Positions 25,313-36,432 of a DNA stretch of 64,000 nucleotides are shown here, one piece after another. The notes under the pieces were generated by a model that saw only the letters and a list, made by a program, of their open reading frames with translations, made no database searches and was not told the DNA's origin. The DNA comes from Deinococcus peraridilitoris DSM 19664 (GTDB lineage Bacteria; Deinococcota; Deinococci; Deinococcales; Deinococcaceae). The stretch's first letter is position 1, and every line of letters starts with the position of its first letter. The stretch spans positions 1,171,001 through 1,235,000 of the forward strand of contig NC_019793.1 in assembly GCF_000317835.1 (NCBI RefSeq). Reading direction: 5' to 3'. A program made the translations under genes and the position numbers.

Positions 25313-26785
25313 TCAGATGGCTTCGAGCAGCAAAGTCTCCGGGTTTTCCAGCAGGCGGATGACTTCCTTGCAGAAACGGGCCGCCTCCGCGCCGTCCACC
25401 AGGCGGTGATCGAAGGACAGCGACAGGTACATCATGTGGCCGGGCACGACCTGATCGTTTTCGTCAAACACGGGCCGTTTCACGATGCTGTGAATGCCCA
25501 TGATGGCCGCGTCTGGCACATTGATGATCGGGAAACTGAAGAGTGCCCCGATCGAGCCGATGTTGGTAACGCTGAACGAGCTGCCCGCCATCTCGTCGGG
25601 CGTCAGCTTGCCGTCGCGCGCGCGGGTGCCGAGATCGAGAATCTCGCGCGCCAGTTGCAGCACGCTCTTGCGCTCGACATCGCGAATGACGGGCACGATC
25701 AGGCCCGCGTCGGTCGCCACCGCCATGCCGAGATTGTAATAGCGCTTCTGCACGATTTCCTGAGCCGCCTCGTCAAAAGACGTGTTGAGGCTGGGGTACT
25801 TCTGCAGCGCAGTGGCAATCGCCTTGAAGATAAAGGGCAGGTAGGACAGCTTCACGCCGGAAGCTTCGGCACCACCTTTCAGGCGCTCGCGCAGGGCGAC
25901 CAGCTTGCTGAGGTTGGCCTCGTCCACCGTGAGGGTACGCACCGTGTAGAGGTGGCTCGCCAGCATCTGGTTGCTGATGGCGCGGCGCATGCCCCGCAGC
26001 GGGGTGCGGCTTTCCAGGGCCTCGTAGCCTTTGGGCGTCTTGTACTGCACCGGCGCCACGGGCATGCCGCTGCCAGTCGGAGCTTTCGCCTGCGGCTGCG
26101 CCGCCTGGGCCTGCTTCATGGCGTAGTTGTGCACGTCGGTCACGCGCACGCGTCCGTTGGGGCCACTGCCCTGCACCTGTGAGAGGTCCACATCGAGTTC
26201 ACGGGCCAGCTGCCGTGCGGCGGGCACCGCCAGCACCCGCCCGTGCTGCGTCGCCGCGGTGTTTCCACTCTGCCCGCCACGCCCCAGCCCGGTGGGCACG
26301 CTGAGTTTCTCGTCGCTGGCAAAGGCCTTGAAGAGCGATTGGTCGTCACCCTTGTCTTCCTGGCTTCCCGACTCGACGATCGAGCGTTCTTCCTGCGCGG
26401 TGACGGGCAGGGTGACGTGGGCGGTCGTGGGGTTCTCGAAGCTTTCCTGCACGGCCTGCTGCGCGCTAGAGGCGCCTGCGTGTGCTGGAATCGAAGTCGC
26501 GGTCGCCATGCTCGCCGCGGCCTGCACGGGAGCGCCGGCAGTTTCACCCGCTTCGGCAATGACGGCGATGGCGGCGTGTACGGCCACGATCTCCCCTTCC
26601 TGCACCAGCTTCTTTTGCAGGGTGCCCGCGAAGGGTGAGGGCAGTTCCACCGTGACTTTGTCGGTCATGACCTCCACGATCGGTTGCTCCAGCGCGACGC
26701 TGTCTCCCTCATTGACGAGCCATTTGAGGATTTCGCCTTCCACCACAGATTCGGCGAGTTCGGGCAATACGACTTCTCTTGGCAC
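25313..26785 (-). CDS. 2-oxoacid dehydrogenase E2, branched-chain type
   Basis: 490 residues. One lipoyl domain at 1-75 with the lipoylated lysine in EVMTDKVTVELPS; an Ala/Gln-rich linker; a peripheral-subunit-binding domain (AVPAARQLARELDVDLSQVQGSGPNGRV); a second linker; and the catalytic acyltransferase domain ending in SFDHRLVDGAEAARF, where His and Asp of DHRxxDG are catalytic. A single lipoyl domain and the IV/TSIPAH-poor linker fit branched-chain 2-oxoacid or acetoin-type E2 better than multi-lipoyl PDH E2. The product transfers acyl groups from E1 to CoA. Two small membrane genes separate it from E1beta. Confidence 0.9.
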   Translation of the reverse strand: MPREVVLPELAESVVEGEILKWLVNEGDSVALEQPIVEVMTDKVTVELPSPFAGTLQKKLVQEGEIVAVHAAIAVIAEAGETAGAPVQAAASMATATSIPAHAGASSAQQAVQESFENPTTAHVTLPVTAQEERSIVESGSQEDKGDDQSLFKAFASDEKLSVPTGLGRGGQSGNTAATQHGRVLAVPAARQLARELDVDLSQVQGSGPNGRVRVTDVHNYAMKQAQAAQPQAKAPTGSGMPVAPVQYKTPKGYEALESRTPLRGMRRAISNQMLASHLYTVRTLTVDEANLSKLVALRERLKGGAEASGVKLSYLPFIFKAIATALQKYPSLNTSFDEAAQEIVQKRYYNLGMAVATDAGLIVPVIRDVERKSVLQLAREILDLGTRARDGKLTPDEMAGSSFSVTNIGSIGALFSFPIINVPDAAIMGIHSIVKRPVFDENDQVVPGHMMYLSLSFDHRLVDGAEAARFCKEVIRLLENPETLLLEAI

Positions 26786-26839
26786 AGTTGTACTCCTTGA
26801 ATTTGAATGATGGTGACAGGTGAAGTGACCGGGCTCGGC

Positions 26840-27064
26840 TTAGCGCAGGAAGATACGAATCAGGCCGAAGGCGATCAGCACCCAGGCCAGCACCTGAATC
26901 CAGCGCTCACCCTGGGCGTGCCAGTAGGCGAGGGCGCCCAGCACCACGAAATACAGCGCGATCAGCAGGCTCTGCCAGGGTTCGGGCAGCCGCAGGGCCA
27001 GCTGGTAGAGGGCGAAGCCCGCCAGCAGCCCCACCAGGCCCAGCACCTGACGGCTGATGTTCAC
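26840..27064 (-). CDS. Small membrane protein
   Basis: 74 residues from a GTG whose last two bases overlap the upstream stop (GTGA). Three hydrophobic segments (VLGLVGLLAGFALYQLAL, SLLIALYFVVLGALAYW, WIQVLAWVLIAFGLIRIFL). The longer 108-residue frame overlaps the upstream gene and lacks a start context. No family recognised. Coupled to the next membrane gene within the dehydrogenase cluster. Confidence 0.6.
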   Translation of the reverse strand: MNISRQVLGLVGLLAGFALYQLALRLPEPWQSLLIALYFVVLGALAYWHAQGERWIQVLAWVLIAFGLIRIFLR

Positions 27065-27501
27065 CGGGGCGCTCCCGGCGCTCCGTAGAACAGGTTCACA
27101 AACACCAGCGCCCCGAACAGTGCGGCCAGCCAGGGACGGAAGTTCGAGGCGCGGCCCAGCTGCCACACTGCCCCGCCCGCCAGCAATCCCAGCACTGCCG
27201 CGACCACGAGGCCAAAGGGACTGGGCAGTTCGGCCACCCGGTCAGCCAGCAACCGGAAGGCCAGCAGGATCGGCAGCGTCACCAGCACCACCATGCTCAG
27301 GACAGGGCGGCGAAACACCGTGAAGTAGTGACGCCCGCCTGTCCAGGCGGCCAGTGCTGCGAAGGCCAGGGTGAACACCCAGCGCAGCGCCTCTGGCCAG
27401 GTCGCCAGCAAACGGCGCAGGGGCAGCGCAATGACCGCCTCCAGGATGGTGGCGATCAACAGGCCGATCAGCAGGATGACAAGGGGAGCGGCGGCGCGCA
27501 T
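27061..27501 (-). CDS. Membrane protein of unknown function
   Basis: 146 residues, four or five hydrophobic helices (LVILLIGLLIATILEAVIAL at the N-terminus, VLSMVVLVTLPILLAFRLL, PFGLVVAAVLGLLAGGAVW, WLAALFGALVFVNLFYG). It follows E1beta after one base and overlaps the next small gene, so it is cotranscribed with the 2-oxoacid dehydrogenase genes. No domain recognised; why membrane genes sit inside this operon is not evident. Confidence 0.65.
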   Translation of the reverse strand: MRAAAPLVILLIGLLIATILEAVIALPLRRLLATWPEALRWVFTLAFAALAAWTGGRHYFTVFRRPVLSMVVLVTLPILLAFRLLADRVAELPSPFGLVVAAVLGLLAGGAVWQLGRASNFRPWLAALFGALVFVNLFYGAPGAPR

Positions 27502-27502
27502 C

Positions 27503-28537
<1,035 letters not shown>

Positions 28538-28538
28538 C

Positions 28539-29639
<1,101 letters not shown>

Positions 29640-29743
29640 GAGTCCTCCTGCAAAGCGCGTGCATCAGGGCTTCGAACGTGCGTGCCGGCGGGCGTGGCCT
29701 TCTGGGAAAGCACGTCTGGACAGAGTCCACACGAAACACGTGA

Positions 29744-29764
29744 CTAACGCTCGTTAGGATTATA
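29744..29764 (-). promoter_or_regulatory. E1alpha promoter with TetR-type operator CTAACG-CT-CGTTAG
   Basis: Minus strand TATAAT (29764-29759) is a perfect -10 box; the -35 region is weak (TTTTCC-like). Directly downstream lies the perfect 14-bp palindrome CTAACGCTCGTTAG (29744-29757), covering the expected start site, so binding would repress. From memory, Thermus PaaR-type TetR regulators recognise C-N-AACG-NN-CGTT-N-G, which this fits exactly; I could not check. Confidence 0.75.
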
Positions 29765-29889
29765 CCGGGACACGAACTCAGGAAAACAGACCCCTCGTGC
29801 AAGGTGGCCTCTGGGTCTCGCTGCGCGCTCTTGTGCACGTCTTTAACTGACCATGGCGTATTTCATGCCCGACTGGCACAGCATGACGC

Positions 29890-30363
29890 ATGAACTCCTA
29901 TGTCCGTTCTGCCATAGCCGGATGTCTCGCCACCCTGCCGATGAGTCTGTGGATGCTGCTGGCACAGCGCTTGCTGCTGCGTCCACGAGAGCGCTACGCA
30001 CTTCCCCCCGAACAGATCACCGAGCACGCCGCCGAAGCGGTCGGGCTCGACGGGGTGGCGCACGACAAACCCAAACGCAAAGCGGCCAGCATTGTCAACC
30101 ACTTCGCGTACGGTGCGGCGGCCGGCGCACTGTACGCCCCCCTGCGCCCACTGGCAGCGCCGGCGCTGCTCAAGGGCGTCCTGTTCGGCTCGCTCGTCTG
30201 GAGCGGCAGTTACCTCGGCCTGCTGCCCGTGCTGGGGCTGCTGAGCTCGGCCACCGAGCACCCGGCCCGGCGCAACGTGCTGATGATCGTGGCACACCTC
30301 ATCTGGGGTGGTGTGCTCTCGGTGCTGGTCGAGGCAAACACCCGAAAGAACGTCAGAAGGTAA
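29890..30363 (+). CDS. DUF6789-like membrane protein
   Basis: 157 residues with about four hydrophobic segments (AIAGCLATLPMSLWMLLAQ, HFAYGAAAGALYAPL, GVLFGSLVWSGSYLGLLPVLG, LMIVAHLIWGGVLSVLVEA). The ATLPMS motif in the first helix and LPPEQITEHAAE after it are typical of an integral membrane family of unknown function. Its 3' end overlaps the convergent nitrilase gene by 11 bases. Confidence 0.65.
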   Translation: MNSYVRSAIAGCLATLPMSLWMLLAQRLLLRPRERYALPPEQITEHAAEAVGLDGVAHDKPKRKAASIVNHFAYGAAAGALYAPLRPLAAPALLKGVLFGSLVWSGSYLGLLPVLGLLSSATEHPARRNVLMIVAHLIWGGVLSVLVEANTRKNVRR

Positions 30364-31236
30364 CGACCTGCGCGCCCGGGGCCGCCTGCCGTACACCGTG
30401 CGGCCAGTCACGGGCGTTGATGGTGTGGCCGTTCTCACGGACCTCGCGCAGTCGTGCCAGATCGAGGTCGGCGTACACCCAGGTCGCGACGTTCAGGGGA
30501 CCCTTGACGACCACACCGTCTCCGCCGGGCGAAAAGCCGTGGTCGATGGGACCATACACCCCGGCAGCGCCGGTGTTCACGTCGATCACCTCGTTCCAGG
30601 GTGCGGTGCCGATCAGGGGGGACTGCGCGGTGTACATCTGGTTTTCGAGCGCGCGTGCGCGGCTGCCGATCTCCACACGGTGGTAGCCGGTGATGGCCTC
30701 GGTGCAGCTGGGAACGAGCAGCAAATCCGCACCCGATTGCGCGAGTGCGCGCGCAAGGTGCGGAAACTCGCTGTCGTAACAGATGTTCACGCCCAGCCTG
30801 CCGCAGGCCGTGTCAAAGACCTTGAGGCCCTTGCCGGGCGCCACGCCCCAGGTGTCCGTCTCGAAGCGCGTCATGACCAGCTTGTCCTGAAACTCCACCC
30901 GGCCGCCCGGCGCCAGGAAATACGCGCGGTTCACGTACCGGCCATCCTCGTGCACCGGGAAACTGCCCGCCAGCAGGTACACTCCATGCCGACGCGCCAG
31001 GTCACGGTGCAGCTCCACGAAGCGCTCCCGGTAGGGTTGCAAGGCAGGCAGCTGCTTTTTTACGTCCTGCTGCTCCTGCACGCTCAGCAGGCTGGTGAGC
31101 TCCATGCTGGCGTATTCAGGAAAGACGAGCACCTGCGCTCCGGCCTCGGCGGCCTGCGCGGTCCAGTTACTGATTTTTTCGGCGGCGGCCTCCCAGCTTT
31201 GCAGGTAAGACACCGGGTACTGTGCGAGCGCGAGTT

Positions 31237-31240
<4 letters not shown>
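30353..31240 (-). CDS. Carbon-nitrogen hydrolase (nitrilase superfamily)
   Basis: 295 residues. The Glu-Lys-Cys triad is visible: Glu42 in VFPEYAS, Lys120 in EFQDKLVMTRFE, Cys154 in VNICYDSEFP. MTRFE following the lysine resembles amidase branches acting on small omega-amides. Last gene of a three-gene operon with four-base overlaps (SnoaL-like, GNAT, nitrilase). Substrate unknown; cytoplasmic, no signal peptide. Confidence 0.88.
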
Positions 31241-31832
<592 letters not shown>

Positions 31833-31836
<4 letters not shown>

Positions 31837-32252
31837 CCTTGGCCTGACCCTCCGGCCACCTGCCGCAGCCAGTCCTGCAGATTGTAGTAATTGGTAACCC
31901 GCGTGATTTTGCCGTCCGCGACCTCAAAAAACGCGCCGCCGGGCAGGACGTACGTCTGCCCGCGCGCTTCCGGCAGCCCCTCGTCAGTGGCAAGGTACGT
32001 GCCATGCACGATGTACTCGGCCGCGGCGCGTGAACCGTCCGGCGAGGCCAGCACCACGATGTCGGTCAGACGCTCGCGGTACGAGCGGTTCATGCGGTCG
32101 ATGAACTGGCGGAACGCGTCAAGTCCTTCTTCCCGTCCGCCCTGATTGAGGTCATGCACGACGTTCTCGTTCAGCAGACCGAAAAACGTGTCCCAGTCCC
32201 CAGCGTTGAAGGCGTCGTAGTAGCGGCGCAGCACATCGAGGGTCTTTTGCAT
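31833..32252 (-). CDS. SnoaL/NTF2-like protein
   Basis: 139 residues, TLDVLRRYYDAFNAGDWDTFFGLLNENVVHDLNQGG, the usual start of SnoaL-like cone-fold proteins, with a C-terminal FFEVADGKITRVTNYYNL. Such proteins are cyclases, isomerases or small-ligand binders. First gene of the SnoaL-GNAT-nitrilase operon. No specific reaction can be assigned. Confidence 0.82.
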
Positions 32253-32365
32253 ACCGGGAAGAGTAGCAAGCCACGTGCCCTGGAAACGTTACCTCATATG
32301 GCTTATCCCCGGTCAGCTGGGCAGACAGCAGGCCCGGTCATTTCGCAGGAAAACGCCGACCTCAA

Positions 32366-32405
32366 GAGCACCGGAGCCCGAGTGGCCACTCGGACTCCGG
32401 TGCTC
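32366..32405 (-). terminator. Terminator hairpin of the beta-barrel gene
   Basis: GAGCACCGGAG-C-CCGAGT / ACTCGG-A-CTCCGGTGCTC: 18-bp stem with one internal mismatch and a four-base GGCC loop, six bases past the stop codon. Confidence 0.85.
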
Positions 32406-32411
32406 GCTTCG

Positions 32412-33005
32412 TCAGAACGACAGTTGCAGGCCCAGTTTGAGCTTCAACAGCAGTTTGGGCTGATTGATGATGTCGTCCACCTGCCGGTAGCCCGAGTCGC
32501 CCGGACGGAAGACGGCACTTCCCTGCAAGGTGTTGACATTGAGCGCAGAAGGCAGGTAACCCTCGAGGCCGGTGTCGAGCACGACGTTCAGGTATCTCGC
32601 CAGCCGGTAGGTCGTGGCGGCGCCTACACCCGCCCCGAACAGCAGGGACTCGGTAGTGACGAACCCGGAGCTGTCCGAGTCCGTACCGATGAAGAAATTC
32701 GCACGCGGTCCGGCGTACAGATCAAACCAGAGGCCTGGCGTCTCAGCAGGCAGGGTGTAGAGCAGGTCCAGACCCGCAGCGATATTCAGCCCGATTTCGC
32801 GTTCGCCTGAGCCCTGGTAAGGATCGTTGAAGTTGGCATTCGACGACAGGCGCACACCGTAAGGCGAGCGGCCGAGTTCGCGTGCGAACAGATTGACGTC
32901 AAGTCCGGCGCCGCCCCGGTAGCCTCCACTCAAGGTGAAGCCAAACGTCTGGGCTGAGGCATTTCCCAGCGACAGCAGCGTCACGAGGGTCAGAATTCGT
33001 TTCAT
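32412..33005 (-). CDS. Secreted outer-membrane beta-barrel-like protein
   Basis: 197 residues from the ATG that starts the signal peptide (MKRILTLVTLLSLGNASAQ), with GGAG eight bases upstream. The mature part alternates short amphipathic strands with turns (GFTLSGGYRGGAGLDVNLFAR, NIAAGLDLLYTL, LWFDLYAGPRANFFIG, LLFGAGVGAATTYRLARYLNVVLD) and ends in KLGLQLSF, a C-terminal aromatic residue as in outer-membrane barrels. Function unknown. Confidence 0.65.
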   Translation of the reverse strand: MKRILTLVTLLSLGNASAQTFGFTLSGGYRGGAGLDVNLFARELGRSPYGVRLSSNANFNDPYQGSGEREIGLNIAAGLDLLYTLPAETPGLWFDLYAGPRANFFIGTDSDSSGFVTTESLLFGAGVGAATTYRLARYLNVVLDTGLEGYLPSALNVNTLQGSAVFRPGDSGYRQVDDIINQPKLLLKLKLGLQLSF

Positions 33006-33169
33006 TGTTTTTCTCCAAAAGTAAGTTTGCAACAGCCAGCCCCGCCGAACGCCAATTTAGCAGGATTTCATTCTTCTCTCAGGCACTTGCCGGGTACTGC
33101 GGCCATTTGCGCAACCCCGTCAGACCCCTGTCCCGAACCGGAGAAAATTTCGGTCGAACTGAGGCAGAC

Positions 33170-33197
33170 TTGACAAAAATCATTTTCAGGATTTACC
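33170..33197 (+). promoter_or_regulatory. Possible promoter of the MurR/RpiR gene
   Basis: TTGACA (33170-33175) is a perfect -35 box; 16-17 bases later TTTACC/TTACCG is a poor -10. It sits 70 bases before the regulator start. The weak -10 leaves this tentative. Confidence 0.35.
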
Positions 33198-33269
33198 GTG
33201 AAGAAGTAACCAATTCAGCTCTCGCCGCTCGTGCGGCTCGCGTTCCATGCGAGCCAGAGAAGAGATTGC

Positions 33270-34136
33270 ATGACCAAGGACGCGCTTAAAACCATTCCCA
33301 GCTTGCCCAACGGCGCTCTTGGCCGCCTGCGGGCCCAGCAGGACTTTCTGTCCCCCAGCCTCAAACGCGTCACGGACTACATCCTGCTAAATGCCGAGAG
33401 CGTGCTGTACCAGACCATCACCGAGCTTGCTGACTCGGTGGGCGTCGGTGAAGCCACCGTCACCCGGCTGTGCCGCAAACTCGGGTTTCCGGGGTTTCAC
33501 GCCTTCAAGATCTCGCTGACCTCTGACCTCGCCAACGTCACCAGCGACACGATCCCCAGCGGCAACAGCATTGCCGATCTGGCAGCCCAGGCCGCCTGGC
33601 AGACAACCTTCGCCATTGAGGAAACGCGGCGCATCATCGATCCGGACGTGGTGGAGCGAGTGGCCAAAGCGATTGCCGCCGCGCCCCGCATCGAGCTCAC
33701 CGGACAGGGCAACAGCAGCTTTGCCGCTCAGTTTTTCGCGCATAAGCTCATGCGCCTCGGCCTCGTCGCCGTGGCGCACCCGGATCCGCATCTGGCCGCC
33801 GTTTCCGCCGCAACGCTGCCCAGAAACGGTGTGCTGATTGCGATCACCCGCTCGGGCAGCACGGTCGATACCGTTCAGAACATCAAAATCGCCAACCAGC
33901 ACGATGTCTTCACGGTTGCCATCACCAACCGCGCCAGCAGCCCCATCACGCACTTTGCACGCGAAGTGCTCTTCACTGCCAGCCCCGAAGGCCCCCTCGC
34001 CGGAGGCGCCATTTCCAGCCTGACCAGCCAGGTGCTGGTGCTGGAAATTCTGTATCTGGCGTTGCTGGGCCTGGTCGACAGCGCGCCTGATTTCATCCGC
34101 AAGACCGCCGAGTCGGTCGTGGAAAAAAAGTTCTAG
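33270..34136 (+). CDS. MurR/RpiR family transcriptional regulator
   Basis: 288 residues from ATG 33270 (MTKDALKTIPSLPNG). N-terminal HTH_6 domain (FLSPSLKRVTDYILLNAESVLYQTITELADSVGVGEATVTRLCRKLGFPGFHAFK) and C-terminal SIS sugar-phosphate isomerase-like domain (RIELTGQGNSSFAAQFFAHKLMRLG, GVLIAITRSGSTVDTVQNIKIA). The SIS domain senses a phosphosugar; MurR/NagR-type members respond to MurNAc-6P or GlcNAc-6P. It sits at the head of the sugar ABC importer and NagZ genes, 76 bases upstream of the binding-protein gene. Confidence 0.92.
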   Translation: MTKDALKTIPSLPNGALGRLRAQQDFLSPSLKRVTDYILLNAESVLYQTITELADSVGVGEATVTRLCRKLGFPGFHAFKISLTSDLANVTSDTIPSGNSIADLAAQAAWQTTFAIEETRRIIDPDVVERVAKAIAAAPRIELTGQGNSSFAAQFFAHKLMRLGLVAVAHPDPHLAAVSAATLPRNGVLIAITRSGSTVDTVQNIKIANQHDVFTVAITNRASSPITHFAREVLFTASPEGPLAGGAISSLTSQVLVLEILYLALLGLVDSAPDFIRKTAESVVEKKF

Positions 34137-34211
34137 CCCAGCACGTTTCCGCTTCGTCCGGTCAGTGGTACCCCTGAGAACCACCGATCACCGCATTCCG
34201 TGGAGGATGGT

Positions 34212-35456
34212 ATGAAAAAATTTCTGGCGCTCACCCTTGCCCTTGGTGTCTCGGCCGCACTCGCACAACAGCCCGTGGAGATTACCTTCTGGTCGTGGTA
34301 TCTCAGCCCCAAATTCGACGCGTACATCAAGGACACCATTTCCGCCTTCGAGAAACAGAATCCCGGCATCAAGGTCAAGTGGCTCGACAAGCAGGACTCG
34401 ATGGTGCAGGACTTTATCGCCAGCGTGAACCTCGGCAACGCCCCCGACGTCGTGAACCTCAACATCGACGAAACCAACAAGGCGGCCCAGAACGGCTTTC
34501 TGAACGCCGTGGACGACCTGAGCGGCAAAAGTGCGCTTACCTCCACCTTTTACCCCAACGCACTCGCCAACTTTACCCAGAACGGCAAAGTCTACGGCTA
34601 CCCCTGGTACGGCTGGCTGAACGAAGGGGTGCTGCTCTACAACCCCGAGATTTTCAAGAAGGCCGGACTGACCCGCGCGCCGCGCACCATGACCGAACTG
34701 ATGGACTACGCCCGGCAGGTCAAGGACAAGACCGGGGCGTACGGCTGGGTTCCGGCCTACAAGGACCCCAACACCGCCTCCTTCCTGGGCTACTTCTACT
34801 CCGAAGGCCTGCCCGTCTACGACAAGAGTGGCAAGGCGGCCTTCAACACCGCCGCGCACGCCGCGCTGCTGCAGCGCTACGTCGACTTTTACAAGGGCGG
34901 CTACGCTCCGCAGGAATCACTGCGCCGCGAAGCCTTCCAGGTGGCCACCGAGCTGTACGCTCAGGGCAAAGCGGCCATGATCATCGGCGGACCGCAGGCG
35001 CTCAACCGCATCAAGGACAACAACCAGAGCCTGTACGCCAGCACCGCCATCGTGCAGGCCCCGCTGGGCAAGGCAGGAGTGCAGACCGGTGGCAGCATGA
35101 GCCTGGTGGTGCCCAAAGCCTCCAAGCACCCCAAAGAAGCCGCGAAGTTCGCCGCCTTCATCACCAACAACGTCAACCAGATGGCGTTTGCCAAGGTCGT
35201 GGCGATTGTGCCCACCACCCGCGCCGCGCAGAACGACGCGTACTTCAAGCAGAAGAGCAAGGATCCCATCGCCATCGCAACAAGCCTGGTGGGTGCGGGT
35301 GGGCGCTTCATCAATCCCGGTTACGCCGCGCCGAAGAACTCCGACGACCTGTACAAGAACTTCAACGACAACATCGAAGCGGCCGTGCTGGGTCAGAAAA
35401 CTCCTCAGCAGGCGCTGAACGACGCGGTCGCCTACTGGAACGCCAACATGAAGTAA
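34212..35456 (+). CDS. Sugar ABC transporter substrate-binding protein
   Basis: 414 residues. GGAGG six bases before the ATG. Signal peptide MKKFLALTLALGVSAALAQ. The CUT1-type family 1 binding protein pattern is clear (VEITFWSWYLSPKFDAYIKD, FEKQNPGIKVKWLDKQDSMVQDF, GYPWYGWLNEGVLLYNPEIFKKAGL, TELMDYARQVKDKTG, GKAAMIIGGPQALNRIK). First transport gene of the operon; the hairpin after it should give more of this subunit than the permeases. Likely ligand: amino-sugar or muropeptide sugar, inferred from the regulator and NagZ. Confidence 0.92.
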   Translation: MKKFLALTLALGVSAALAQQPVEITFWSWYLSPKFDAYIKDTISAFEKQNPGIKVKWLDKQDSMVQDFIASVNLGNAPDVVNLNIDETNKAAQNGFLNAVDDLSGKSALTSTFYPNALANFTQNGKVYGYPWYGWLNEGVLLYNPEIFKKAGLTRAPRTMTELMDYARQVKDKTGAYGWVPAYKDPNTASFLGYFYSEGLPVYDKSGKAAFNTAAHAALLQRYVDFYKGGYAPQESLRREAFQVATELYAQGKAAMIIGGPQALNRIKDNNQSLYASTAIVQAPLGKAGVQTGGSMSLVVPKASKHPKEAAKFAAFITNNVNQMAFAKVVAIVPTTRAAQNDAYFKQKSKDPIAIATSLVGAGGRFINPGYAAPKNSDDLYKNFNDNIEAAVLGQKTPQQALNDAVAYWNANMK

Positions 35457-35463
35457 AGGGCGG

Positions 35464-35498
35464 GCGGGGGTCAGGGAATTCCCTGGCCCCGCATTTTT
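35464..35498 (+). terminator. Attenuating terminator between binding protein and permease genes
   Basis: GCGGGGGTCAGGG / CCCTGGCCCCGC with an AATT loop, followed by ATTTTTATTT, eight bases past the stop codon. Position within an operon suggests partial termination. Confidence 0.8.
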
Positions 35499-35529
35499 AT
35501 TTCGTTCACCGCACTTCTCAAGGAGCACC

Positions 35530-36432
35530 ATGAAGTCCTCGACGCGTGAAGCACTGCTTTCCTACGCCTTTCTGGCACCAGCGTTGCTGCTGCTGGCCGT
35601 GTTCACGTTCTACCCCATGCTGTACGGCGCGTACCTCGGCTTCACGGAGTACAATGGCCAGCGCTTTGGCAACGGGCTCCCGCCGCGCTGGGTCGGGCTC
35701 GAGAACTTCCACAAGCTCTCGCAGGACACGCTGTTCTGGACCGGCCTGAAAAACAGTCTGAAGTACCTGCTGGTGGTGCCCATCCTGCAGATCGCCTCGC
35801 TGGCCGCGGCCGTGCTGGTGAACCGCTCGCTGCCGGGCATCAGTTTCTTTCGGGGCGCGTACTACGTACCGGTGGTGACCTCCATCTCGCTGGCGGCCGT
35901 GATGTGGGAATGGGTCTTCAACCGTGACGGCACCCTCAACTGGCTGCTCACCGCGCTGCACCTCGTGGACCCGAAACAAACCTTCGGATGGCTCGACAAC
36001 CCCGCCACGGCGTTTTACGCGATTTTGCTGGTGACCTTCTGGCGTGGCTTCGGGTATTACATGGTGCTGTACCTCGCCGGACTGCAGAGCATTCCCGCCG
36101 AACTGGAAGAAGCCGCGCGCCTCGACGGCGCGACACGCCTGCAGGTGTTCTGGCGCGTCACGGTGCCGATGATGAAACCCACCATCCTGCTGTGCAGCCT
36201 GCTTTCGACCATCGCGGCCATCCGCGCACTCGAAGAAGTGCTGGTCCTCACGGGCGGCGGACCGCTCAACAGCACCTACACGGCGCTGATGTACGTCTAC
36301 AGCAAGGCTTTTCAGGGCTTCAACTTCGATTACGGTCTCGCTTCGGCGGCCGGTCTGGTGGTTGCTCTGGTGGCCCTGATTCTGTCGATCATCAACTTCC
36401 GCTTCTTTCGTGACGCCGGAGCGCGGGCATGA
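35530..36432 (+). CDS. Sugar ABC transporter permease (first, MalF-like)
   Basis: 300 residues, six hydrophobic helices. The ABC-ATPase contact loop is IPAELEEAARLDGATRLQVFWRVTVPMMKP (EAA-X2-DGA type). LAPALLLLAVFTFYPMLYGAYLGF is the usual first helix of CUT1 permeases. Partner of the next permease, four-base overlap. No ATPase gene lies in the cluster, so a shared MsmX-like ATPase elsewhere is expected. Confidence 0.93.
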   Translation: MKSSTREALLSYAFLAPALLLLAVFTFYPMLYGAYLGFTEYNGQRFGNGLPPRWVGLENFHKLSQDTLFWTGLKNSLKYLLVVPILQIASLAAAVLVNRSLPGISFFRGAYYVPVVTSISLAAVMWEWVFNRDGTLNWLLTALHLVDPKQTFGWLDNPATAFYAILLVTFWRGFGYYMVLYLAGLQSIPAELEEAARLDGATRLQVFWRVTVPMMKPTILLCSLLSTIAAIRALEEVLVLTGGGPLNSTYTALMYVYSKAFQGFNFDYGLASAAGLVVALVALILSIINFRFFRDAGARA

